Shown here: piece by piece, positions 43,944 through 52,058 of the stretch | Layout of the letters: every line of letters begins with the position of its first letter | How positions within the stretch are numbered: the stretch's first letter is position 1 | Assembly: GCF_003858535.1 (NCBI RefSeq) | Contig: NZ_RQTJ01000007.1 | Location: 62,001 to 126,000, forward strand | Reading direction: 5' to 3' | Source: Paenimyroides viscosum | GTDB taxonomy: Bacteria; Bacteroidota; Bacteroidia; Flavobacteriales; Flavobacteriaceae | Length of the DNA stretch: 64,000 bases | Translations under genes and position numbers: made by a program | Notes under the pieces: model-generated | What the model was told of the DNA's origin: nothing | Databases searched by the model: none | What the model saw: the letters and a program-made list of their open reading frames with translations, nothing else

Positions 43944-44342
43944 TTAGCCGTTAATAAATTTTTCAAGATAATCAGGTACCGAAATTTGTCTTTTAGTTTT
44001 CATGTCAACAAACACCAAAGTTGTATGCGCAGTTGTTAATAAGTCGCCCTTTTGGTTAACAATTTCATAGGTAAATTCTATCTTAACACCACCTAAATAA
44101 TACATACGTGTAATTACTGTTAATTCATCGTCATAATACGCAGGTTTCTTGTAGTTCATACTTAAAGAAACAACAGGAAGCATTACACCGCTATTTTCGA
44201 GTTCTTTGTACGAAACCCCTTTGTTTCTAAGCCATTCCACGCGCCCCATCTCAAAATATTGGGCATAATTCCCATGGTACACCACACCCATTTGGTCGGT
44301 CTCTGCGTATCGCACACGTATGCTAATTTTATGTTCCTGCAT
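43944..44342 (-). CDS. YbgC/4HBT-type acyl-CoA thioesterase
   Basis: Hot-dog-fold protein of 132 residues. The active-site segment RYAETDQMGVVYHGNYAQYFEMGR holds the catalytic Asp and the signature of 4-hydroxybenzoyl-CoA thioesterase/YbgC proteins. It hydrolyses acyl-CoA or acyl-ACP. In proteobacteria ybgC is in the tol-pal cluster; here it lies upstream of dnaA on the opposite strand, a common flavobacterial order. The substrate chain length is unknown. Confidence 0.9.
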   Translation of the reverse strand: MQEHKISIRVRYAETDQMGVVYHGNYAQYFEMGRVEWLRNKGVSYKELENSGVMLPVVSLSMNYKKPAYYDDELTVITRMYYLGGVKIEFTYEIVNQKGDLLTTAHTTLVFVDMKTKRQISVPDYLEKFING

Positions 44343-44521
44343 AAAAAATAAGTTTCAAAAATTTTATAATTCAAATAAAAAAGTACTTACAATATTATTT
44401 CTAAAAATCAAATAGTAAAATCATTTTTTTTGATGATTTTTATTCACATATTTGTAAATGTAAACGTGTTTTATGTAACTCTCTAAAACACCATTATTAA
44501 ACACTATTATCTCTAATAAAA

Positions 44522-45961
44522 ATGCTTGATTATACACAAGAAACCGCAATATCTGTTTGGAATCGTTGTCTGCAATTCATAAAAGACAACATTGGCGATC
44601 AGGCGTTCAAAACTTGGTTTGAACCAATTGAGGCTATTGAGTTAACAGAAAACGCTTTGTATATTCAGGTTCCTAGTAAATTCTTCTACGAATGGCTAGA
44701 AGAGCATTATGTAAAGGTATTAAAATCTGCATTACAAAAGGAACTTGGTCCTAAAGCAAAGTTACTGTATAAAATTAAAATGGAAAATACTTCGGGAGCA
44801 AAACAGCCGTTTACCGAACAATTACCTAGTACCCAGAGAGAACCTGTTAAAACCCAGGAATTAGATGTTCCTGTACAAACAAAAAATCCCGAATTAAAAA
44901 ACCCGTTTGTAATTCCCGGAATCAGAAATGTTAAGATAGAATCACAGTTAAATTCTAATTACAGTTTTGATAATTTCCTGGAAGGCGAATCGAACCGTTT
45001 GGCTCGTAGTGCCGGTATGGCAGTTGCCAACAAACCGGGCGGAACCGCTTTTAATCCGTTATTAATTTACGGTGGCGTTGGTTTGGGAAAAACGCATTTG
45101 GCACACGCTATTGGTGTGGAAATTAAAGATAAACATCCGGAGAAAACCGTATTATATATTTCGGCAGAAGTTTTTACACAGCAATATGTTGATTCTGTTA
45201 GAAAACAAACCCGTAACGATTTTATTTATTTCTATCAGTTGATCGATGTATTAATTGTTGATGATATTCAGTTTTTATCAGGAAAATCGGGTACGCAAGA
45301 TGTATTCTTCCATATTTTCAACTATCTGCACCAGAACGGAAAACAGGTTATTTTAACTTCAGATAAAGCTCCGGTTGATATGCAGGATATTGAACAGCGT
45401 TTGTTATCTCGTTTTAAATGGGGACTTTCGGCTGAAATCATGCACCCTGATTTTGAAACCAGAGTAAATATCGTAAAGAATATTTTGTATCGCGATGGTG
45501 TTGAAATGTCTAACGATGTTATTGAATACGTTGCAAAGCACGTAAAAACTAACGTTCGCGAATTGGAAGGAGCTATTATTTCGTTAATTGCACAATCGTC
45601 TTTCAACAAAAAAGAAATTACGGTTGATTTAGCTAAAAACGTCATTGAAAAATTCGTAAAGAACATTCGTAAAGACATTTCTATAGATTACATTCAAAAA
45701 ATAGTTTCTGATTATTTTGAGTTGGATATTGAAACGCTTTGCTCAAAATCGCGTAAACGAAACATTGTGCAAGCCCGCCAATTAGCTATGTTTTTCGCAA
45801 AGAAATATACCAAATCGTCGTTAGCAAATATTGGTTCACAAATTGGCGATCGCGATCACGCTACGGTTTTACACGCTTGCAAAACGGTTGACAATTTATT
45901 GGAAACCGACAAGGAGTTTAAAGCGCATTTCGAAGACATCAATAAAAAACTATCTATGTAA
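44522..45961 (+). CDS. dnaA: Chromosomal replication initiator DnaA
   Basis: Protein of 479 residues. Domain I starts SVWNRCLQFIKDNIGDQAFKTWF, and domain II is a linker at about 90-140. The AAA+ domain has Walker A GGVGLGKT (184-191) and Walker B LIVDDIQF (244-251). The C-terminal DNA-binding helix carries the signature GDRDHATVLHACKTV. It binds DnaA boxes at oriC and opens the origin. No clear DnaA-box cluster is visible beside the gene. The stop overlaps the next ATG by one base. Confidence 0.97.
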   Translation: MLDYTQETAISVWNRCLQFIKDNIGDQAFKTWFEPIEAIELTENALYIQVPSKFFYEWLEEHYVKVLKSALQKELGPKAKLLYKIKMENTSGAKQPFTEQLPSTQREPVKTQELDVPVQTKNPELKNPFVIPGIRNVKIESQLNSNYSFDNFLEGESNRLARSAGMAVANKPGGTAFNPLLIYGGVGLGKTHLAHAIGVEIKDKHPEKTVLYISAEVFTQQYVDSVRKQTRNDFIYFYQLIDVLIVDDIQFLSGKSGTQDVFFHIFNYLHQNGKQVILTSDKAPVDMQDIEQRLLSRFKWGLSAEIMHPDFETRVNIVKNILYRDGVEMSNDVIEYVAKHVKTNVRELEGAIISLIAQSSFNKKEITVDLAKNVIEKFVKNIRKDISIDYIQKIVSDYFELDIETLCSKSRKRNIVQARQLAMFFAKKYTKSSLANIGSQIGDRDHATVLHACKTVDNLLETDKEFKAHFEDINKKLSM

Positions 45962-46419
45962 TGGCAAAAATATTAATGGTTTGTTTGGGTAATATTTGCA
46001 GATCGCCGTTGGCAGAAGGCATTTTAAAATCTAAATTAAAATCTGAAGTGTTTTTTGTAGATTCTGCCGGAACCGGTGCTTGGCACGCTGGCGAATTACC
46101 CGATAAAAGATCTATTGCTGTTGCAAAAAAGTACGGTATTGATTTAACAACCCAACGCGCAAGACAGTTTTGTTTAGACGATTTTTCTGCTTTTGACTAT
46201 ATTTATGTTATGGATAAAAGCAATTACGAAAACGTTTGCAGACTGGCACCAAACGATGAAGCGAAGAAAAAAGTACAGCTGATTTTAAACGAGTATCATC
46301 CGGATAAAAACATGGAAGTTCCCGATCCTTATTACGGTGGCGACAATGGTTTTGATGATGTTTACAATATGTTGAACGAAGCTTGCGAAAAGATAAAGAT
46401 AAAATTAGAAAACGCTTAA
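45961..46419 (+). CDS. Low-molecular-weight protein tyrosine phosphatase
   Basis: Protein of 152 residues with the P-loop CLGNICRS (C8 to R14, the CX5R motif) and the general acid D122 in DPYYGG. LMW-PTPs dephosphorylate tyrosine residues, often with a BY-kinase in polysaccharide export, but no kinase is here. It is translationally coupled to dnaA. A hairpin terminator at 46409 overlaps its last codons. Confidence 0.93.
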   Translation: MAKILMVCLGNICRSPLAEGILKSKLKSEVFFVDSAGTGAWHAGELPDKRSIAVAKKYGIDLTTQRARQFCLDDFSAFDYIYVMDKSNYENVCRLAPNDEAKKKVQLILNEYHPDKNMEVPDPYYGGDNGFDDVYNMLNEACEKIKIKLENA

Positions 46420-46432
46420 AGGCGTTTTTTTT
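46409..46432 (+). terminator. Rho-independent terminator at the end of dnaA-PTP
   Basis: 7-bp stem (46409-46415 with 46422-46428) and a T8 run. It lies inside the longer possible frame of the next gene (ATG 46383), so that start is unlikely. Confidence 0.78.
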
Positions 46433-46463
46433 ATATTTCTATGACAATTCATGGTTATTTATT

Positions 46464-47105
46464 ATGAAAAAATATTTTTCTTTTACAATAGATTTTAAAT
46501 TATTATTTTCCCTAATAATAACCTTTGTTTTATTCACAATTATAGGAACAGTTTCACACGAAACTGGTCATTACTTAGTAGCAAAAATTGTAGGCTTAGA
46601 CGCCATTGTACATTATGGTTCAACAAGCATAATTATTCCTGATGATTTTGATGATATCATTACCAAATCAGAGCTTCTTTTAGTCACTTTAGGTGGTCCT
46701 TTACAAACTATTTTTACAGGAACGCTTGGATTATTACTTTTACTTTACAATCGAAAAAAAATTATATCCTTAAAAAAACTGAAAATTATTCACTGGTTTT
46801 ATATTTTTCTTTCTTTATTTTGGTTAAGACAAACATTTAACTTTATTACTTTAATAACAAAGTACTTCATAAAAGGACGCTACTCAAAACAAATGGACGA
46901 GATAAAACTTGCTCGTAATTTAGATATACATGATTTTAGTATTTTAATACCAACTGCATTCATCGGATTATTAGTAGCGTTTTATATTATTTTTAAATAC
47001 ATTCCATACAACCAAAGATTTACATTTATTCTTTCAGGACTAATCGGAGGAATTTTAGGTTTTTATTTCTGGTTGATTTTATTTGGAAAATTTATACTTC
47101 CTTAA
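46464..47105 (+). CDS. M50-like membrane metalloprotease
   Basis: Polytopic protein of 213 residues. The first helix contains HETGH (32-36), a HExxH zinc site, and a second conserved-type segment is LGGPLQTIFTG (about 85-95). This suggests a site-2-protease-like (M50) enzyme. Six or so transmembrane helices are visible. The frame opens at 46383 but runs through the terminator, so ATG 46464 is preferred. No PDZ domain is present and the third metal ligand is not obvious, so activity is uncertain. Confidence 0.72.
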   Translation: MKKYFSFTIDFKLLFSLIITFVLFTIIGTVSHETGHYLVAKIVGLDAIVHYGSTSIIIPDDFDDIITKSELLLVTLGGPLQTIFTGTLGLLLLLYNRKKIISLKKLKIIHWFYIFLSLFWLRQTFNFITLITKYFIKGRYSKQMDEIKLARNLDIHDFSILIPTAFIGLLVAFYIIFKYIPYNQRFTFILSGLIGGILGFYFWLILFGKFILP

Positions 47106-47114
47106 TTATATTTT

Positions 47115-47831
47115 ATGACAACATTAGGCACCTTATATTTAATTCCGGTAATGTTAGGAGACGAAACTCCTGCTCCAGATGTTTTACCTGCAAGTGTAAT
47201 GCGCACGGTTTCGCTTATTAACGATTATGTTGTGGAAAACAGCAAAGTTGCCCGCAAGTTTATTAAAGCTATTGATCCGACTAAAGTTCAGGCTACTTTA
47301 AATTTGTTCGAATTGAATAAACATACCGATGCCAAAGAATTAAAAACGTTTATTCAACCTTTATTAGAAGGTAAAAACATGGGATTAATGAGTGATGCCG
47401 GTTGTCCTGGCGTTGCAGATCCGGGTGCGGTAATTGTAGCAATGGCGCACGAAAAAGGAATTAAAGTTATTCCTCTTACCGGTCCGTCATCTATTTTACT
47501 TTCTTTGATGGGATCTGGCATGAACGGACAATCGTTTACTTTTAACGGATACCTTCCTATTGATAAATCAGAAAAAAAGACCATGTTGAAGAATCTGGAA
47601 AAATGGTCTTTTGAACGCAATCAATCTCAGATTTTTATTGAAACACCATACAGAAACAATCAGCTGATAGACGAAATGGTTCAGGTGTTACAGCCAAATA
47701 CGTTATTATGCGTTGCCTGCGATTTAACCTTACCTACCGAAATTATGCTGACAAAACCCGTAAGTTTCTGGAAAAAACATAAAATAGATTTACATAAACG
47801 TCCGTGTATCTTTATTATTCATAAAAAATAA
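47115..47831 (+). CDS. RsmI-like SAM-dependent methyltransferase (tetrapyrrole methylase family)
   Basis: Protein of 238 residues with the family landmarks GTLYLIPVMLGD near the start, LMSDAGCPGVADPGA and the hydrophobic GPSSILLSLMGSGM. RsmI 2'-O-methylates C1402 of 16S rRNA. This Bacteroidota paralogue has a divergent N-terminus (VMLGDETPAPDVLPASVMRTV) and its target is not established. It is cytoplasmic. The gene is 9 bases after the M50-like gene. Confidence 0.85.
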   Translation: MTTLGTLYLIPVMLGDETPAPDVLPASVMRTVSLINDYVVENSKVARKFIKAIDPTKVQATLNLFELNKHTDAKELKTFIQPLLEGKNMGLMSDAGCPGVADPGAVIVAMAHEKGIKVIPLTGPSSILLSLMGSGMNGQSFTFNGYLPIDKSEKKTMLKNLEKWSFERNQSQIFIETPYRNNQLIDEMVQVLQPNTLLCVACDLTLPTEIMLTKPVSFWKKHKIDLHKRPCIFIIHKK

Positions 47832-47894
47832 GTTCATTTTTGTACTGCCTACAAAAAGATCGATACTATCTGTGGAAATTGTGGTGCAAATAAT

Positions 47895-48299
47895 CTATTC
47901 CGTTTTGGCAACTTCAACAACTAAATTAGTTTCATCAAAAGTAAAAATTGTTTTTCCATCTTTTATTGAAACAGAGACTTTCATAATTAGTCTTTTAGAT
48001 TTTTTGTCAGCCAAAGTAAGTTTATTGTCTTTAAAATTCCAAATAGCATCATTTGCCATCATTGTGAAATACCTAAAACCTTCTGTTGGATTTAAAGACG
48101 TTATTTTAATTGAATTATCTTGTTCTAAATGGAAGGTACTTTCGCTTAATCCGTTCATCATGTTACGGATATTATCATTTTCTACGGCTTTAGGACTAAT
48201 AATCTCTTTTACCTTCCATTGTCCTACCATATTAATTTCTTGAGCATTTACAGCGTTGCAAATTAATGTTAGGAATATTAATGTAATAAGTTTTTTCAT
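47895..48299 (-). CDS. Lipocalin-like exported protein
   Basis: Protein of 134 residues with a signal peptide ending NAVNAQ. A small beta-barrel follows (MVGQWKVKEII, TFHLEQDNSIKITS, AIWNFKDNKLTLADKKSKRLI), a pattern seen in the lipocalin-like domain proteins of Bacteroidota. Function unknown. The frame starts at 48317, but the second ATG at 48299 gives a normal signal peptide (MKKLITLIFLTL). Confidence 0.75.
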   Translation of the reverse strand: MKKLITLIFLTLICNAVNAQEINMVGQWKVKEIISPKAVENDNIRNMMNGLSESTFHLEQDNSIKITSLNPTEGFRYFTMMANDAIWNFKDNKLTLADKKSKRLIMKVSVSIKDGKTIFTFDETNLVVEVAKTE

Positions 48300-48359
48300 A
48301 TTAATAAGTTTTACCAATCTTAGCTATTATTTCTCCAATAACCTTAATTAAAACACAAA

Positions 48360-48677
48360 TTATTTACCTACTTTTATTCCATATAAAAATCCTAATCGCA
48401 TTCGGATCAGCATCTTCTTAACAAAATTCCAGAAAAATGTGTGCTGTAAAAATATCGTACCTATAATAATCAGTAAAACCTTGTAAACAGGCAAAATTAA
48501 AATTAACGACAATGGCCAGTAAATCAACGGATGCATACTCTCTTTTGTGATACCGATCAATTCTAAAACCGGACGTGTAATATACGCCGATGTACTGCCA
48601 GTAATAGCAAACACCACTAAAATTACGATAAACTGAAAATTAGATGTAATTCCCCACTTTTGTTTTAACGAAGCCAT
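48360..48677 (-). CDS. DUF6787-family membrane protein
   Basis: Protein of 105 residues with two long hydrophobic helices (about 14-35 and 51-77) and a basic C-terminus. The sequence LKQKWGITSNFQFIVILVV and FWNFVKKMLIRM match the DUF6787 pattern of flavobacterial small membrane proteins. No function is known. It is the second of two envelope-type genes on this strand (with 48713-49117). Confidence 0.75.
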   Translation of the reverse strand: MASLKQKWGITSNFQFIVILVVFAITGSTSAYITRPVLELIGITKESMHPLIYWPLSLILILPVYKVLLIIIGTIFLQHTFFWNFVKKMLIRMRLGFLYGIKVGK

Positions 48678-48712
48678 ATTTCATTTTTTGTCGATGCAAA
48701 TTTACAAATAAT

Positions 48713-49117
48713 TTAATCTAATCGTAAATTATTAACTTGCTGAAAATACAATAAATAGTGATACAACATGTAATTAACTTCGTATCCGTAATGGGTTTGC
48801 GAATTATAATCTATTCTGTATTCAATAACACTATTCATTCTACCGGCACGTGCATTCCATTCCTGAACCCATCTTCGGTTTTTATTCTCTAAAAAAGTAA
48901 TAGAATAATGATCTTTTGGTTTTCTGTTTGTGCTAAACCAACGCTCAAAACCATTATCCATAATAATAACTTCATATTCCAAATCGGGGTTTGATAGTGT
49001 TACTTTTCCGTTTTCAATTTTAGTGGTTCCTTTATCAACAGCATCGGTTTTGGTCTGTGCAACACAACTCATAAAACTCAATCCTAAAATTCCTAAAAAT
49101 AGATTCACTGTTTTCAT
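48713..49117 (-). CDS. DUF6146-family lipoprotein
   Basis: Protein of 134 residues. The lipobox LSFMSC is in an N-terminal signal peptide, followed by a conserved domain with FERWFSTNRKPKDHYSITFLENKNRRWV and WNARAGRM, a DUF6146 hallmark. Function unknown. The frame begins at 49159 but the ATG at 49117 gives the proper signal peptide. It diverges from prfB. Confidence 0.8.
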   Translation of the reverse strand: MKTVNLFLGILGLSFMSCVAQTKTDAVDKGTTKIENGKVTLSNPDLEYEVIIMDNGFERWFSTNRKPKDHYSITFLENKNRRWVQEWNARAGRMNSVIEYRIDYNSQTHYGYEVNYMLYHYLLYFQQVNNLRLD

Positions 49118-49140
49118 TTTTTTATTCTTTAAGATAAATG

Positions 49141-49148
49141 TACATTTG
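49141..49148 (+). promoter_or_regulatory. Promoter -7 box (TACATTTG)
   Basis: Exact TANNTTTG match 25 bases before the prfB ATG. Confidence 0.45.
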
Positions 49149-49172
49149 TTATCTAACAAAAATCATACAAAA

Positions 49173-50271
49173 ATGGTTACTACAGATCAAATAAAGGGTC
49201 TTATGGATCGCCTTGGTGCGTTAAGGAGGTATCTTTGACATCGATCAGAAATTAATTGAAATACAAAACGATGAAGAAAAAACATTTGCTCCCGATTTTT
49301 GGAACAATGCCAAAGAAGCCGAAATTTTGGTTCGAAACATTCGTTCTAAAAAGAAATGGGTAGAAGGTTACCAAAGTGCGCAAAGCAATGCCGAAGAACT
49401 GCAGGTTTTAATGGAGTTTTTTGCAGAAGGAGACGCATCGGAAGAAGAAGTTCAAAACCAATATGACGCAACAGTAGAAATTGTTGAAGATTTAGAGTTT
49501 AGAAACATGCTTTCGGACGAAGGCGACAGTTTAAGCGCTGTTGTACAAATTACAGCCGGTGCCGGCGGAACAGAAAGTTGCGATTGGGCTGCCATGTTAA
49601 TGCGTATGTATTTAATGTGGGGCGAAAAAAACGGCTACAAAATTAAAGAATTGAACTTTCAGGCGGGAGATGTTGCCGGAATAAAAACGGTTACTTTAGA
49701 GTTTGAAGGCGAATTTTCGTTCGGATATTTAAAAGGCGAAAACGGTGTGCATCGTTTGGTTCGAATTTCTCCGTTTGATAGCAATGCAAAACGTCATACC
49801 TCATTTGCGTCGGTATATGTTTATCCGTTGGCAGATGACACCATTGAGATTGAAATCAACCCGTCTGATATTTCGTGGGAAACCATGCGATCATCGGGTG
49901 CAGGTGGGCAAAACGTAAATAAAGTGGAAACTGCCGTGCGTTTACGCCACCACCCTACCGGAATTATCATTGAAAACTCTGAAACACGTTCACAGCTCGA
50001 TAATAAAACCAAAGCCATGCAGTTGCTTAAATCGCAATTGTACGAAATTGAGTTAAAGAAACGTCAGGCTAAACGCGATGAAATTGAAGCCAACAAAATG
50101 AAAATTGAATGGGGATCGCAAATTAGAAATTATGTAATGCATCCTTACAAATTAGTAAAAGACGTTCGCACGCAATTTGAAACCAGCGATGTTGACAGTG
50201 TAATGAACGGCGGTATTGATCCGTTTCTTAAGGCTTATTTAATGATGATGGGGCAGAAAGAAGAAAATTAG
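49173..50271 (+). CDS. prfB: Peptide chain release factor 2, with programmed +1 frameshift
   Basis: RF2 of 365 residues in two frames. The first 21 codons (49173-49235) end CTT TGA C; the ribosome skips the T at 49236 and continues GAC (from 49237) to the TAA at 50269-50271. The frameshift stimulator AGGAGG is at 49224-49229, three bases before the CTT codon. The peptide-release motif GGQ lies in [15 protein letters not shown]2 reads UGA and UAA; the in-frame UGA makes synthesis self-limiting. PrmC, encoded nearby, methylates the GGQ glutamine. A bidirectional terminator follows. Confidence 0.95.
49224..49239 (+). promoter_or_regulatory. prfB frameshift site
   Basis: AGGAGG, a three-base spacer and CTTTGAC. 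This is the canonical RF2 recoding signal: the SD-like sequence pairs with 16S rRNA and pushes the ribosome past the UGA. Confidence 0.95.
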
Positions 50272-50278
50272 ATCCAAT

Positions 50279-50312
50279 AAAAAACTCCTAAATTTCTTTA
50301 GGAGTTTTTGTT
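50279..50312. terminator. Bidirectional terminator between prfB and the tRNA genes
   Basis: Perfect 12-13 bp stem (50281-50292 with 50297-50309, loop TTTC) flanked by A- and T-rich tracts. It ends prfB on the plus strand and the tRNA-Thr transcript on the minus strand. Confidence 0.87.
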
Positions 50313-50318
50313 TTATTG

Positions 50319-50392
50319 AGCCTCTAGAGGGACTCGAACCCACGACCTGCTGATTACAAATCAGCTGCTCTAGCCAGCTGAGCTACAGAGGC
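50319..50392 (-). tRNA. tRNA-Thr(UGU), copy 3 of the cluster in transcription order
   Basis: 74-base cloverleaf on the minus strand. Anticodon loop TTTGTAA gives anticodon UGU (threonine, codon ACA). Acceptor stem GCCTCTG pairs with TAGAGGC (G7-U66 wobble). The T-arm shows GGTTCGAGTCC and the D-arm AGCTCAGCTGGCTAGAGC. CCA is not encoded. Confidence 0.95.
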
Positions 50393-50418
50393 AAAATAAT
50401 ATTGTAAATTCAGTAAAA

Positions 50419-50535
50419 AATCAAATTGAAAATTTTGAGCCTCTAGAGGGACTCGAACCCACGACCTGCTGATTACAAATCAGCTGCTCTAGCCAGCTGA
50501 GCTACAGAGGCAAAATAATAATTTTCAATTTGATT
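50419..50535. repeat. 16-bp inverted repeat flanking the middle tRNA-Thr
   Basis: AATCAAATTGAAAATT (50419-50434) and AATTTTCAATTTGATT (50520-50535) are perfect inverted copies that bracket tRNA 50438-50511 (gaps of 3 and 8 bases). In the transcript they could form a long stem that displays the tRNA in its loop. Confidence 0.85.
50438..50511 (-). tRNA. tRNA-Thr(UGU), middle copy
   Basis: Same 74-base sequence as the gene at 50319-50392, anticodon UGU. It is enclosed by a 16-bp inverted repeat. Confidence 0.95.
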
Positions 50536-50544
50536 AAGAACTTG

Positions 50545-50618
50545 AGCCTCTGGAGGGACTCGAACCCACGACCTGCTGATTACAAATCAGCTGCTCTAGC
50601 CAGCTGAGCTACAGAGGC
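50545..50618 (-). tRNA. tRNA-Thr(UGU), promoter-proximal copy
   Basis: 74-base tRNA like the other two, with one difference: base 66 is C, so the last acceptor pair is G7-C66 rather than G7-U66. It is first in transcription order, behind a consensus promoter. Confidence 0.95.
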
Positions 50619-50634
50619 GACTCATTTACGGTTG

Positions 50635-50664
50635 CAAATATACAGCTGTTTTTTGATTCTGCAA
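50635..50664 (-). promoter_or_regulatory. Consensus promoter of the tRNA-Thr cluster (minus strand)
   Basis: On the minus strand, TTG (50662-50664), 19-base spacer and TATATTTG (50635-50642). It lies 16 bases upstream of the first tRNA 5' end. Confidence 0.75.
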
Positions 50665-50698
50665 GGGCTACCGTAACTTTTTTGTCAGTTTTTTTTGA

Positions 50699-50965
50699 CT
50701 ATAAATTGTTGATTTTTTCAACCAGCTGATTTGCAGTTCCTTCTAAATCTGTATAGATTGCTTTGAAGTGTGCTTTTTTATTTTCTGCTTTTTTATCGTT
50801 TACACGCTCAATTAAAGTATCAAATTGCTTAATTGCCTCATCAATAATTGCTTGCGACTCATCTGTTGGTTTTCCTGCTGTAGAAAGCTCCCAAATGTAA
50901 ACTGCTTCAATTATATCTCCTAATACAAAATTGATATCTTTTTTTAAAGTTCTAACGTTTGCCAT
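50699..50965 (-). CDS. Conserved hypothetical small helical protein
   Basis: Protein of 88 residues, nearly all helical and charged, no signal or membrane segment. It begins ANVRTLKKDINFVLGDIIEAVYIWE and ends EGTANQLVEKINNL. Such proteins are widespread in Flavobacteriia but have no assigned function. It is 10 bases downstream of manA on the same strand and likely cotranscribed. Confidence 0.75.
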   Translation of the reverse strand: MANVRTLKKDINFVLGDIIEAVYIWELSTAGKPTDESQAIIDEAIKQFDTLIERVNDKKAENKKAHFKAIYTDLEGTANQLVEKINNL

Positions 50966-50975
50966 AATGTAATAA

Positions 50976-51989
50976 TTATAATTTATTAATAAATACTTCT
51001 AATAAGGTTGCATTTCCACTTAATGTAAATGTGGTTAATTGTGCGGGTATTAAAATTGTTTCGCCTTGTTTTATTTCAAAACTTGTACTATCTACAATTA
51101 ACTGTGCATTTCCTTCTGTGCAAATATACACCAAAAAACAATCACTGTTTTTAGATATTTGATAAGTGGATGCTAACGAAATAATATTTGTTGTAAAATA
51201 GGGACAATCTACTAATTTAACAGATTGATTTTCTTGCTTTACATATTCTATTTTTGGATCTTTTTTATTGTAATCTATTGCATCTAACGCTAAATCTACG
51301 TGAAGCTCACGTTCGTTCCCGTTGTCGTCTACCCTATCCCAATCGTACACACGATAAGTAATATCTGATGTTTGTTGAATTTCTGCAAGTAAAATTCCGC
51401 CACCAATTGCATGAATGGTTCCGGTTTCTATAAAAAACACATCTCCTTTTTTTACATAATATTCTTGTAAAACGCTTGGTAAGGTTTTATTCTTTAAATG
51501 GTCTAAATATTCTTCGGGAGAACTATCTTTTTTAAATCCTAAAATAATTCGAGCATTATCATCGGCTTGCATTACATACCACATTTCGGTTTTTCCAAAA
51601 GAATTGTGACGTTTTTTTGCTAATTCATCGTTAGGATGTAATTGAATAGACAAATCTGTTTTTGCATCTAAAAATTTAAATAATAAGGGAAATTGTTTAC
51701 CGTATTTTTGATAAACTTTTGTTCCCAATATTTCGTTTGGATACAAATCAATCAATTCTGCTAACGATTTTTCTTTATAAATACCGTTAGTAACAATATT
51801 TATATCGGTATCAATCATAGAAATCTCCCAGCTTTCACCAATATTATCTTTAGAAAGTTCTTTTCCTAACGACTGCAATTTGTTACCACCCCAAATTCGC
51901 TCTTTTAAAATAGGCTTAAAATGAATTGGATAACTTTTAAAAGCGGTAGTATTTGACTGATTATTTATATGTTCTTTAATAGGATTCAA
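50976..51989 (-). CDS. manA: Mannose-6-phosphate isomerase, class I
   Basis: Cupin-type zinc enzyme of 337 residues interconverting fructose-6-phosphate and mannose-6-phosphate for polysaccharide and glycoprotein precursors. The metal-binding motifs are LSIQLHPND (H118), KTEMWYV (E135) and ETGTIHAIGGG (H193). It starts with SYPIHFKPILKERIWGGNKL, typical of Bacteroidota ManA. The next gene downstream is a small helical protein; queD lies upstream but is separated by 69 bases. Confidence 0.93.
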   Translation of the reverse strand: MNPIKEHINNQSNTTAFKSYPIHFKPILKERIWGGNKLQSLGKELSKDNIGESWEISMIDTDINIVTNGIYKEKSLAELIDLYPNEILGTKVYQKYGKQFPLLFKFLDAKTDLSIQLHPNDELAKKRHNSFGKTEMWYVMQADDNARIILGFKKDSSPEEYLDHLKNKTLPSVLQEYYVKKGDVFFIETGTIHAIGGGILLAEIQQTSDITYRVYDWDRVDDNGNERELHVDLALDAIDYNKKDPKIEYVKQENQSVKLVDCPYFTTNIISLASTYQISKNSDCFLVYICTEGNAQLIVDSTSFEIKQGETILIPAQLTTFTLSGNATLLEVFINKL

Positions 51990-52058
51990 TTTTAAATGCG
52001 TTCACTTAAATTAAGTTGGCAAGGTACAAATTTTATTAAAATGATTTTTCTAAAATTA

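Noticed and set aside
44343-44521. Possible oriC beside dnaA
   Set aside because: AT-rich, but no repeated TTATCCACA-type boxes were found by eye.
48930-49238. Frame ending in the prfB region
   Set aside because: Its 3' part is the zero-frame prfB leader (49173-49235); the upstream portion is antisense to a lipoprotein gene.
49236-49238. In-frame TGA in prfB read as a nonsense mutation
   Set aside because: It is the canonical programmed frameshift stop with AGGAGG and CTTTGAC; the gene is intact.
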